Of a DNA stretch of 32,909 bases, positions 26,068-32,771 are shown piece after piece; the stretch's first letter is position 1, and each line of letters begins with the position of its first letter. Below the pieces are notes generated by a model. It was not told the DNA's origin. It did no database searches and saw nothing but the letters and a program-made list of their open reading frames with translations. A program made the translations under genes and the position numbers. Origin of the DNA: Methanoregula sp. (GTDB lineage Archaea; Halobacteriota; Methanomicrobia; Methanomicrobiales; Methanospirillaceae); NCBI GenBank assembly GCA_022711635.1, contig JAKLEQ010000012.1:1-32909 (forward strand), given 5' to 3'.

Positions 26068-26754
26068 TCACCCAAACCACGACTTCTGCGGCCGGAGCGG
26101 GCAGATGAGCTCCCCGCCATCGTTCGCCGGGTTGTTCGCTGCCGGAGAGACCGGGTATGCAGTCATCTCCTCCGCCGGGTAGGGGGCGAGCAGTTCGCGG
26201 AGCTCGCCTGCCGCAGGGGGGGACGGGGAGAGCCACCGCTGCTCGTCTTCCCGGCGGAGGATCGCGGGCATCCGGTTATGGAGCGGCCTGACAAGACCGT
26301 TCGGCTCTGTCGTAATGATCGTATAGGTCGCAACCATCTTTCCGGAAGCGTCCTGCCACCTATCACAGAGCCCCGCGATCCCGAAGAGTGCCTTGTCCCG
26401 GATATGGATGAACTGCGGCTTTCGGCTGCCGCCATCTTTTTTCCACTCGTAGAACCCGTTGGCGGGAACGATGCAGCGGTTGCTGGCGAGGAGTCCCGCA
26501 AAGACCGGTTTCTCCGCGAGCGACTCCGCCCGTGCATTGATTGGTCTTGGTGTGGACGGGTTACCCGAAAGCCGGTACGGGACAAGCCCCCACTCCATCA
26601 TCCGGAGCCGGTTGCCCCCCTGCTCACGGATGACGACGGGATTCTCTGTTCCCGGCGCGATGTTGAAATGGGACCGGATCCCGAGCATCGGGTCGATGAT
26701 GAGAAAACGCCCCCCGAGGTCATCGATTCCCCACAGCGCGTACCTGCCGCACAT
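26068..26754 (-). CDS. SRAP-domain protein (HMCES/YedK type)
   Basis: SRAP proteins form a thiazolidine DNA-protein crosslink with abasic sites in single-stranded DNA, shielding them from error-prone processing; bacterial members are often found with SOS and translesion genes. The 228-residue product has all catalytic landmarks. Cys2 is exposed after methionine removal (MCGRYALW), with the asparagine in INARAES, the glutamate in NGFYEWKK and the histidine in LHNRMPAIL. An open frame extends 12 codons upstream, but the N-terminal cysteine fixes the start at ATG 26754. It is divergent from the RecA-like/small protein/PolB2 cassette with 134 bp between, suggesting a shared DNA-damage function. 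The family call is secure; the pathway link is inference. Confidence 0.95.
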   Translation of the reverse strand: MCGRYALWGIDDLGGRFLIIDPMLGIRSHFNIAPGTENPVVIREQGGNRLRMMEWGLVPYRLSGNPSTPRPINARAESLAEKPVFAGLLASNRCIVPANGFYEWKKDGGSRKPQFIHIRDKALFGIAGLCDRWQDASGKMVATYTIITTEPNGLVRPLHNRMPAILRREDEQRWLSPSPPAAGELRELLAPYPAEEMTAYPVSPAANNPANDGGELICPLRPQKSWFG

Positions 26755-26888
26755 GGTACCTGAAACCCTGTCGGTCGTGCCATACTTCAACTTTTCTCTT
26801 CGTTCCTGCAGGCCTCACGTCGCACCGACACTTTCGCGCCGCCCGTTCCCTGAGCCTAATATCCCGGGGCATGAGAGGATCCGGGCGC
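26755..26888. promoter_or_regulatory. Divergent promoter region of the SRAP gene and PolB2 cassette
   Basis: The 134 bp separate the SRAP start from the first cassette gene. On the plus side a taatatc element (about 26857-26863) lies about 28 nt before ATG 26889. The minus side has only a weak TATA-like gaagtatgg. I see no convincing long palindrome that would mark a damage-responsive operator. Confidence 0.35.
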
Positions 26889-27500
26889 ATGGAACTCGAT
26901 CTCTGTCCGTCCGTCACCCTGCAGACCGGCACGTTCAGTGCAGTGACCGCCCCGGCCGAAACGATCACGGGTGCCATCAACGCGAACGCGGACCTGCAGC
27001 GGTTCATGTTCCTCTTCGTATCCGGCAACTATTCCCGGATCATGAGCGACATCCACCGGACCTCCGGAAATTTCGAGGTCCGTCGGGCGTGTACGGCCCT
27101 CCAGCTCGTAACCATCCTTTCCGGGGCGTACCATTCCATCATCCTGGTCGAGCACGACCCGACGCTCTACGAGGGGATCGGGAAGAGTACCATCGTGCCG
27201 CAGGTGACCGAATCCCTGCGCTCCGCTGCGCGGGACGCACTGGTGGTCCTCTACACCCCCGCGGGGGATTTCACCTTCCACACCCTCGCGCGGAAAGCGG
27301 ACCGGGTCGTTATCATCGCGCCGGTCACCCGGAACAGCGCCTCCGGCATGGCGGGGCAATGGGCCGAGAGGGACCGTATGTTCCGGCGCCAGAAGGCCCT
27401 GGAGGAATTTCATGGGACGCAGTATTATGAGCAGCAGGATGGCAGTCAAGGATCTCTCCCGGCGGTGGTCGCAGGCGACGCGGGCGCTCCGGGCCGATGA
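26889..27500 (+). CDS. Uncharacterised protein of a PolB2 cassette, possibly RecA/ImuA-like
   Basis: The 203-residue protein is not one I can identify with certainty. Its central part alternates predicted strands and helices: RFMFLFVSG (about 38-46), YHSIILVEHDP (81-91), DALVVLYTP (116-124), ADRVVIIAP (137-145). The hydrophobic strand ending in EHD resembles a Walker B strand, and the layout resembles an inactivated RecA/ImuA-like core, but no Walker A loop is present. The C-terminal about 40 residues are polar and probably disordered. ATG 26889 is preferred: a TATA-like taatatc is about 28 nt upstream, and agagga lies about 9 nt before it. ATG 26871 is the alternative. It overlaps the next gene by 89 bp. 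By position it is probably a partner of the polymerase; the ImuA-like reading is an inference. Confidence 0.6.
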   Translation: MELDLCPSVTLQTGTFSAVTAPAETITGAINANADLQRFMFLFVSGNYSRIMSDIHRTSGNFEVRRACTALQLVTILSGAYHSIILVEHDPTLYEGIGKSTIVPQVTESLRSAARDALVVLYTPAGDFTFHTLARKADRVVIIAPVTRNSASGMAGQWAERDRMFRRQKALEEFHGTQYYEQQDGSQGSLPAVVAGDAGAPGR

Positions 27501-27684
27501 GCAGAAGTATGGCAGCGAGATCGTGCGGATGGTCCAGCAGCACAGCAGCGAGGGCTTCTGCGCCTTCGACGACCCCCTGGAGTCCGCGGTCTTCTCGGTG
27601 CTTGTCGAGATCCTGAAGGAGCGTGACCGGCATGACCGGTGCAGCAGGTGCAGCCGGGATGACCGGGAGCATGTGGATCCTTGA
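27412..27684 (+). CDS. Small helical protein of the PolB2 cassette
   Basis: The 90-residue protein is not recognised. It looks mostly helical, with a basic N-terminal half (VKDLSRRWSQATRALRADEQKYGSEIVRMVQQ), a conserved-looking acidic/hydrophobic stretch (FDDPLESAVFSVLVEILKE) and a charged tail with two cysteines. The start is decided by the sequence: ggagga (27401-27406) stands five bases before ATG 27412. This makes an unusually long 89-bp overlap with the gene upstream. ATGs at 27427 and 27439 are weaker alternatives. Its last 53 bases overlap the polymerase start, so the three genes form one translationally coupled unit. It may be a small DNA-binding or adaptor subunit; this is inferred from context only. 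Confidence 0.6.
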   Translation: MGRSIMSSRMAVKDLSRRWSQATRALRADEQKYGSEIVRMVQQHSSEGFCAFDDPLESAVFSVLVEILKERDRHDRCSRCSRDDREHVDP

Positions 27685-29713
27685 CTCGGTCGCCCGGGAC
27701 GGTTTCATCGACCTCTGGGTGAAGGAAGCATCCGGGGTGCGGCGGGTCCGCGAGGAGTACCGCCCGCCGTTCTTCGCCCATTTTGCCGACCCGCACCTCC
27801 ACCGGGACCTGATCGGGACGCTGGAGGAAACGTTCGGGGCGACGGAGTGCCGGTTTGCAACCATCTTCGGGGAACTGCCGGGGTACGCCATCGCCGCCGA
27901 CCGGCGGGTTGCGGAGCGGATTGAGGAGCAGGCGGCGTTCGCTGTCGACCTGTTCAACGTGGACACCCGGCGCGACCAGCAGTACCTGGCGGAGCGGGGG
28001 ATCTTCCCCTGCGCGGATCCCGGGGACCTCCGTTTCTCCCCGGGGGTTGCGCACTCCCTCCGGCAGATGGAGATCCGTATCCGGGGGAACCCCGCAGCCG
28101 GCCACGGGATCCGGGAGATCGCGGTCGCCTGCGAGGGCCGGAGCGAACGCATGTGCGGGGGCGAACGGGAGATGATCGCGGATCTCTCCTCGCTCATCGG
28201 ATCCTGCGATCCCGATGTTGTCCTCTGCCCGGATGCCGATACCCGGATGCCACGCATCGTCGCACAGGCCCGGAAGGAGGGGATCCCGTTCCCCCTCAGC
28301 CGGACCGGGCGGTACCGGAGCATGAACTCCCGGTCCTACTGGAGCTACGGGGGGATGGAGCACAAAGAGGGCGCCATGATCCCGGACGGCAGGATCCTGA
28401 TCGACACCGGGCAGAGCTTCATGTACCAGGAGGGGGGTCTTCCGGGGATCCTCATCGGTGCCCGGCTGAGCGGGCTCTCTCCCAATCTCGCGAGCCGGTT
28501 CACGCCGGGGACGCTGATCAGCAGCTACGAGGTGTACGAGGCGCTTTCCCGCCGCATCACCGTCCCGTTCCGGAAGGACGATGCCGAGAAGGTGCGGCAG
28601 TTCGCCGGCCTGAGGGAGATGGACCGGGGCGGGATGATGTTCCAGCCCCGGCCCAGCGTGTACGAACAGGTGTACGAGATCGACTTCACCTCACTGTACC
28701 CGAGCATCATCGTGCACGGCAACCTCTCCCCAGAGACGATCGGGGATCCGTCCCGCCCCGGCCCCCGGGGCTTTCTCGCAGACGTCCTCGATCCGCTCCT
28801 TACGATGCGGATCGGGACCAAAGCGCAGAAGAAGACGGACCCTTCCTGCGCGGGGATTGACTCCATCCTGAAGTGGATGCTCGTCACCTGCTTCGGGTAC
28901 ACAGGGTACCGGAACGCGAAGTTCGGGCGGATCGAGGTGCACGAGGCGATCACCGGGAAGGCCCGGGAGATCCTGCTCCTGACCAAGGAGACCGCGGAGG
29001 CGATGGGTTTTTCTGTCCTGCACGGGATCGTCGACTGCCTCTGGGTGCAGGGATCGCCCATCGCGGCGCTGAAGGATCGCGTGGAGCGGGAGACAGGGCT
29101 CCCGACCGAGGTCGACACCTATTCGTGGATCGCCTTCCTCCCGATGGCGGACGGGTACTTCGGCGCCTACAACCGGTACTACGGCCGGCTTTCCGACGGG
29201 AGCATCAAAGTCAGGGGGATCGCCGCCCGCCGGCACGACACCCCGGACTACGTCCGGAGGATGCAGGAGGAGATGCTGACGGCGATGAGCCGGGTGGCAA
29301 CGCACGCGGGACTCCGGGCGCTGGAAGGAACGGTGATGGAGATCTACCGGCGATACTACGATGGTGTCGCGAACGCCGGGCCCGAAGAGTTCGCCGTCAG
29401 CCGCCGGATCAGCAAGCTCACCTATACCCACCGCTGCCTCGAGGCGTCCGCGGTGCAGGAGTACCGGGCCCGGGGCATGAATGTCGCGCCGGGCATGAAG
29501 ATCGAGTACGTTGTCCGGGACGCGAAGAAGTACCTCGTCGATCCCTCAGGCGAGGCGTCCTGCATCGACGCCGCCTACTACCGTACCCTGCTCGACCGGG
29601 CGTGGGAGGAGATCGCGTTTGCGGTCGGAAGGCCGGGGTTGAGATGCGGAGGGCCGGTGTGCGGGAGTTTTTCGGGTGCGTATACGCCGTACCATATCGG
29701 CAGTTCGCAATAA
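27632..29713 (+). CDS. polB2: B-family DNA polymerase, PolB2 type, exonuclease-deficient
   Basis: The 693-residue protein is a shortened family B polymerase. Motif A is canonical ([10 protein letters not shown], Asp351). Motif B is K414..[14 protein letters not shown]. Motif C reads HGIVDCLWV instead of YGDTDSIYV: the first Asp is Ile466 and the second, metal-binding Asp468 remains. The N-terminal exonuclease region has lost its acidic motifs: [10 protein letters not shown] stands where FDIET is expected, and [14 protein letters not shown] where the NGxNFD block belongs. Archaeal PolB2 (Sulfolobus Dpo2) shows this pattern and has been tied to damage-induced, error-prone synthesis. aaggag (27616-27621) is ten bases before ATG 27632; starts at 27623 (GTG), 27659 or 27671 (MWILDSV) are possible, as the first codons are low-complexity. 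It overlaps the small gene upstream by 53 bp. Confidence 0.9.
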   Translation: MTGAAGAAGMTGSMWILDSVARDGFIDLWVKEASGVRRVREEYRPPFFAHFADPHLHRDLIGTLEETFGATECRFATIFGELPGYAIAADRRVAERIEEQAAFAVDLFNVDTRRDQQYLAERGIFPCADPGDLRFSPGVAHSLRQMEIRIRGNPAAGHGIREIAVACEGRSERMCGGEREMIADLSSLIGSCDPDVVLCPDADTRMPRIVAQARKEGIPFPLSRTGRYRSMNSRSYWSYGGMEHKEGAMIPDGRILIDTGQSFMYQEGGLPGILIGARLSGLSPNLASRFTPGTLISSYEVYEALSRRITVPFRKDDAEKVRQFAGLREMDRGGMMFQPRPSVYEQVYEIDFTSLYPSIIVHGNLSPETIGDPSRPGPRGFLADVLDPLLTMRIGTKAQKKTDPSCAGIDSILKWMLVTCFGYTGYRNAKFGRIEVHEAITGKAREILLLTKETAEAMGFSVLHGIVDCLWVQGSPIAALKDRVERETGLPTEVDTYSWIAFLPMADGYFGAYNRYYGRLSDGSIKVRGIAARRHDTPDYVRRMQEEMLTAMSRVATHAGLRALEGTVMEIYRRYYDGVANAGPEEFAVSRRISKLTYTHRCLEASAVQEYRARGMNVAPGMKIEYVVRDAKKYLVDPSGEASCIDAAYYRTLLDRAWEEIAFAVGRPGLRCGGPVCGSFSGAYTPYHIGSSQ

Positions 29714-29907
29714 TCCCCATTCCCTGTGGTATCGGGACTCATCCCAGAGAGGACAGGAGAAGAGTCTGAATGAAAACCTCCTGCCCGCAGCGCGACCCGC
29801 GAGGATCGATTGTCGCACCAGCGATGACCGGTTTGAGGAGGTCGAAGACCTTCGAGGCGTCGCGCTGGGCGGGGACAATCGTAGGACCGAAGAGTATGGA
29901 GGTTTGA
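29714..29907. other. Convergent intergenic region, possible coding remnant
   Basis: Between the polymerase stop and the dapF stop there is no open gene with a start. On the minus strand, 29897 to about 29739 can be read without a stop as a protein-like stretch (FGPTIVPAQRDASKVFDLLK and onward) with GC-rich third positions, but it has no start codon and no recognised relatives. A short hairpin (aggtc-gaa-gacct) near 29837-29849 could contribute to termination. Confidence 0.25.
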
Positions 29908-30726
29908 TTAGAAGCTGATAATCCCGCTGAACACCGTCGTCGCCGTCCCCTCCAGCTTCGTCACATCACCGAGCGTGATCGTGAGCGGGCCTCCCTGCGT
30001 CTCGACCTGTACGGTTGCGCCAACCTTTCCCAGCTTGTGGGCGATGGCGGCGGATGCTATCGCGCCGGTACTGCAGGAGAGCGTTTCCCCCTCGACCCCC
30101 CGCTCATAGGTGCGGATGCTGATGGCGTCCGGCCCGGTCACCTGTACGAAGTTGACGTTCGCCCCTTCCGGGAACGTCTCGTGGTACCGTATCTGCGGGG
30201 AATGGGCGGCAATGTCGAGGACTTCAAGGTCCGGGACGAATACCACCGCGTGCGGGACGCCGGTGTTCGCCGCATAGACCTCGTGCACCCCGATCGTCTC
30301 CCTGTACTCCCCTTCGCCGGTCGCGGGGATGTCCTTCCGGTCGAACTTCGGGGGCGTCAGGGTGACCGTGGCGGAGAATTCTTCCTCCCGGTATCCCGCA
30401 ACGACCTGCGACTCCCCTGCAGGGGTCTCGACCGAACAGCTCTCCTTTACATACCCCGCATCGAAGGCATACTTGACGAGGCAGCGGATGCCGCTGCCGC
30501 ACATCTCCGCTTCACCTGCATCCGGCTGGAAGATCCGCATCTTAAGATTTGCCGCATCTGATTTCACGAGATACAGGACAGCACCTGCTCCGATCCCGAA
30601 ATGCCGGTCACAGTAAAGTGCGGCGAACTGTGCCTTCATATCGTCCGGGATGGCGGTACGTTCCCATTCATCGATGATGATGAAGTCATTCCCATTCTCG
30701 TGCAGTTTCCTGAAATGAATCTCCAT
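29908..30726 (-). CDS. dapF: Diaminopimelate epimerase
   Basis: DapF interconverts LL- and meso-diaminopimelate by a two-base, cofactor-free mechanism, the step before LysA in lysine synthesis. The 272-residue product keeps both catalytic cysteines: Cys76 in EMCGSGIRC and Cys218 in TLSCSTGA. It also has the N-terminal FRKLHENGNDFIIID, FQPDAGEAEMCGSG, NTGVPHAVVFV, GANVNFVQV and RTYERGVEGET blocks. Two substitutions are noted around the active site (CGSG for CGNG, CSTG for CGTG); both keep small side chains. ATG 30726 starts the conserved fold. It lies 408 bp downstream of lysA on the same strand, with a probable terminator between, so it may have its own promoter; no convincing TATA box or strong Shine-Dalgarno was found. 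Confidence 0.94.
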   Translation of the reverse strand: MEIHFRKLHENGNDFIIIDEWERTAIPDDMKAQFAALYCDRHFGIGAGAVLYLVKSDAANLKMRIFQPDAGEAEMCGSGIRCLVKYAFDAGYVKESCSVETPAGESQVVAGYREEEFSATVTLTPPKFDRKDIPATGEGEYRETIGVHEVYAANTGVPHAVVFVPDLEVLDIAAHSPQIRYHETFPEGANVNFVQVTGPDAISIRTYERGVEGETLSCSTGAIASAAIAHKLGKVGATVQVETQGGPLTITLGDVTKLEGTATTVFSGIISF

Positions 30727-30746
30727 ACGAAAATCCCCGTTTGTCC

Positions 30747-30771
30747 CCTGCAGTCCGGCAGGCGCCCTGCC
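30747..30771 (-). promoter_or_regulatory. Mutually exclusive hairpins in the dapF leader
   Basis: On the dapF-sense strand ggcagg-gcg-cctgcc (plus positions 30771-30757) forms a six-pair stem with a three-base loop. Its 3' arm can instead pair downstream as cctgc-cggact-gcagg (30762-30747). The second hairpin ends 20 nt before the ATG. The stems cannot coexist, as in attenuation-type switches. They matter only if transcription starts upstream of them. Confidence 0.3.
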
Positions 30772-31067
30772 CCGGTGCTATCCTCTGGCAAACAGCTGAG
30801 GGTTGTCCGGTTCGATTAAGGCATCGGTCGGACAGTTGAACCGGAGTTCCGTATCCGGGGCAATGGAGCAGCACCGGATGATGCCTTCACCACGGCGGGA
30901 TCTTCGGTGACACCCCCTCGCCCCCTGCTGCATGAACGTGCGGTACATGCGGGAGGATACCTGCAGAAGGTTTCGAGAGGAAAGCCCCTGAGGGAGATCT
31001 CCAAAATCCCGGTATTCCGGGAGAGATACGGCCTTCTTCCTGCGTACAAAACCGGAAAAAATTTTGA

Positions 31068-31106
31068 TTTTCTTTCCAGGAGAATACGGACTTTCTGGAA
31101 AGAGAA
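31068..31106 (-). terminator. Probable lysA terminator hairpin
   Basis: A perfect nine-pair inverted repeat (tctttccag at 31071-31079, ctggaaaga at 31095-31103) with a 15-nt loop begins about 32 nt after the lysA stop. The pairing resumes beyond one mismatch. On the lysA-sense strand it is followed by aaaatcaaaatttttt, giving the U-rich tail expected of a terminator. Confidence 0.5.
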
Positions 31107-31134
31107 GATCGTGGATTGTGGCCGGCACCAGGCC

Positions 31135-32487
31135 TCATTGTTTTTTTGTTTTTACCGGGGTTAGCGAGGGTGCTTTCTTCCGTGCAAATCCCGAAAAATC
31201 CGATCCTTTGAAGTTGAGGGTGGCAAAATAATCGTTGATCGTTTCTGCCCTCCTGATGAGCTGAAAATTGCCGCCAGCCTGCATCAGGAACTCGGCTGAC
31301 CGGAGCTTGCCGTTGTAGTTGAATCCCATTGCGTGCCCGTGTGCTCCCGTGTCGTGGATGACCATGATATCCCCGGGCCTGACTTCCGGAAGCGGCCTCT
31401 GGATAGCGAACTTGTCATTGTTCTCGCACAGGCTGCCGGTCACATCGTATACGTGATCCAGGGGACGGTTCTCCTTTCCGAGGACCGTTATCTGGTGATG
31501 GGCCCCATAGAGGGCAGGGCGCATGAGATTTGCCATGCATGCATCCAGCCCGACGTAGGCGCGGTGTTTTTGCGTGACATGCCGTACGCGTGAGACGAGG
31601 TACCCGTAGGGCCCGGTCACTGCCCTGCCGCTTTCCATGATAATGCGAATAGGTGAAAGGCCGTTTTCAACGATGATCTCCTGGTAGAGATCGTGCACCC
31701 TGCGGGCATACTCTTCGACATTTACCTGGCGGTCAGCCGGCGCATAGGGAATGCCGATACCCCCTCCAAGGTTGATAAATTCAAGCCGGATGCCGGTCTT
31801 TGTATGGATCTCAACGGCAAGGTTGAACAGGAGCCGGGCAGCATCGGCAAGGATATCCTCCCGGCACTGGTTAGACACGATCATGGCGTGGAGGCCGAAC
31901 CGTTTCACTCCCATCTTCTGCGCCTTGGGATACGCCCTGATGATCTGTTCGTGCGTGAGCCCGTATTTCGCTTCGTCCGGGTTTCCGATGATCGGGTTTC
32001 CGTGACTGTATTCCTCGCCGGGGTTGTAACGGAAGCAGAGGAGTCTGGGGATTCCCGCGGCCTTTTTAAGAAAGTCAATAAAGGTGATATCGTCGAGGTT
32101 GATGATCGCACCAAGCTTTTTTGCGAGAGCGAACTCTTCTGCAGGGGTATCGTTGGAGGAGAACATGATCTCCTCTCCCGTGATCCCGGCTGCTTCAGAG
32201 AGGAGCAGTTCCGGGAGCGAACTGCAGTCCGTGCCCTGTCCCTCTTCGTGCAGGAGACGGAGGATGTACGGGTTGGGGAGGGCTTTTACGGCGAAGTAAT
32301 TCTTAAACCCGCCCTTTTTTCCGTCACTATCCGTCACCCACGAGAATGCCTTGTACAGCCGTCGCGATCCTGCCCGGATCGCTTCTTCGTCGTAGACATG
32401 GAAGGGCGTGGGGAAGGTCTTCTCAAGTTCCTCTACCTGGCTCCGGGAAAAAGGAACGGTTTTTTTTCCTGGCTTTTCTCCCTGCAT
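31135..32487 (-). CDS. lysA: Diaminopimelate decarboxylase
   Basis: LysA decarboxylates meso-diaminopimelate to L-lysine using PLP. The 450-residue product is a fold-type III PLP enzyme. The Schiff-base lysine is Lys68 in NYFAVKALPNP; the phosphate-binding glycine loop is NLGGGIGIPYAP; EMSGRAV is represented by MESGRAVTGPYG; the second-subunit active-site cysteine is in GSLCENND; and HDTGAHGHAMGFNYN precedes the C-terminal barrel. The GSLCENND and HDTGAHG variants mark a LysA subgroup shared with various anaerobic bacteria. ATG 32487 lies about 25 nt from a strong TATA box and has no Shine-Dalgarno, so the mRNA is probably leaderless. dapF downstream and the aspartate kinase at 6.5 kb serve the same pathway. 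Confidence 0.95.
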   Translation of the reverse strand: MQGEKPGKKTVPFSRSQVEELEKTFPTPFHVYDEEAIRAGSRRLYKAFSWVTDSDGKKGGFKNYFAVKALPNPYILRLLHEEGQGTDCSSLPELLLSEAAGITGEEIMFSSNDTPAEEFALAKKLGAIINLDDITFIDFLKKAAGIPRLLCFRYNPGEEYSHGNPIIGNPDEAKYGLTHEQIIRAYPKAQKMGVKRFGLHAMIVSNQCREDILADAARLLFNLAVEIHTKTGIRLEFINLGGGIGIPYAPADRQVNVEEYARRVHDLYQEIIVENGLSPIRIIMESGRAVTGPYGYLVSRVRHVTQKHRAYVGLDACMANLMRPALYGAHHQITVLGKENRPLDHVYDVTGSLCENNDKFAIQRPLPEVRPGDIMVIHDTGAHGHAMGFNYNGKLRSAEFLMQAGGNFQLIRRAETINDYFATLNFKGSDFSGFARKKAPSLTPVKTKKQ

Positions 32488-32497
32488 GCGTATACAT

Positions 32498-32553
32498 GGT
32501 CTCTCTCATAATTTATTTTTTTTAAGGAGGACCGCGATCGCGGTCTCTCTCAT
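32498..32553. promoter_or_regulatory. lysA promoter with direct repeats and a palindrome
   Basis: Read on the minus strand, the TATA box aaaaataaatt (about 32509-32519) is centred about 26 nt before the lysA ATG. A perfect 12-bp direct repeat ggtctctctcat occurs at 32498-32509 and 32542-32553, one copy on each side of the TATA box, 44 bp apart. The second copy overlaps a perfect 16-bp palindrome, gaccgcgatcgcggtc, at 32530-32545. This layout suggests a regulated promoter. Confidence 0.5.
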
Positions 32554-32771
32554 CCGGTTCCTGGCCGGTTGCAGGATCCGTGGCTCGCTGCAGGTCGCCG
32601 CCTGCCAGTTTGTAAAAACAGACACGGTTCGCCGAATTTTTACCTGCAGAGGAGAAAATGGAGGTTAACCTGCGTTGGGAACCATGCGGCCTGTTTCTGT
32701 CGCATAATCCCGGTGGTTTCCAAACCAACACCCCACATTTCCGGATACCGCTCCTCAGGGGCGTACTTCCA

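Larger units (their letters stand above)
30727..31134. other. 408-bp gap between lysA and dapF without a recognisable gene
   Basis: Short open frames exist on both strands but show no family resemblance, no ribosome-binding site and no consistent codon pattern. The region holds the probable lysA terminator near its lysA end and a pair of competing hairpins next to dapF. I see no tRNA or known riboswitch. Confidence 0.5.

Noticed and set aside
26769-26830. tgtcggt/accgaca inverted repeat between SRAP and the cassette
   Set aside because: Only seven bases with a 48-bp spacer; a match like this is expected by chance in such a short region.
27165-27190. Walker A loop (GIGKST) in the 203-residue protein
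   Set aside because: The glycine or alanine required five residues before GKS is a leucine, and the segment follows rather than precedes the Walker B-like strand.
26889-27684. KEOPS subunits Cgi121 and Pcc1
   Set aside because: Considered because of two small genes in a row, but neither sequence matches the known pattern of those families; the context points to PolB2 partners.
30778-31138. Small minus-strand open frames between lysA and dapF
   Set aside because: They are basic and irregular in composition, lack ribosome-binding sites, and contain the probable lysA terminator.
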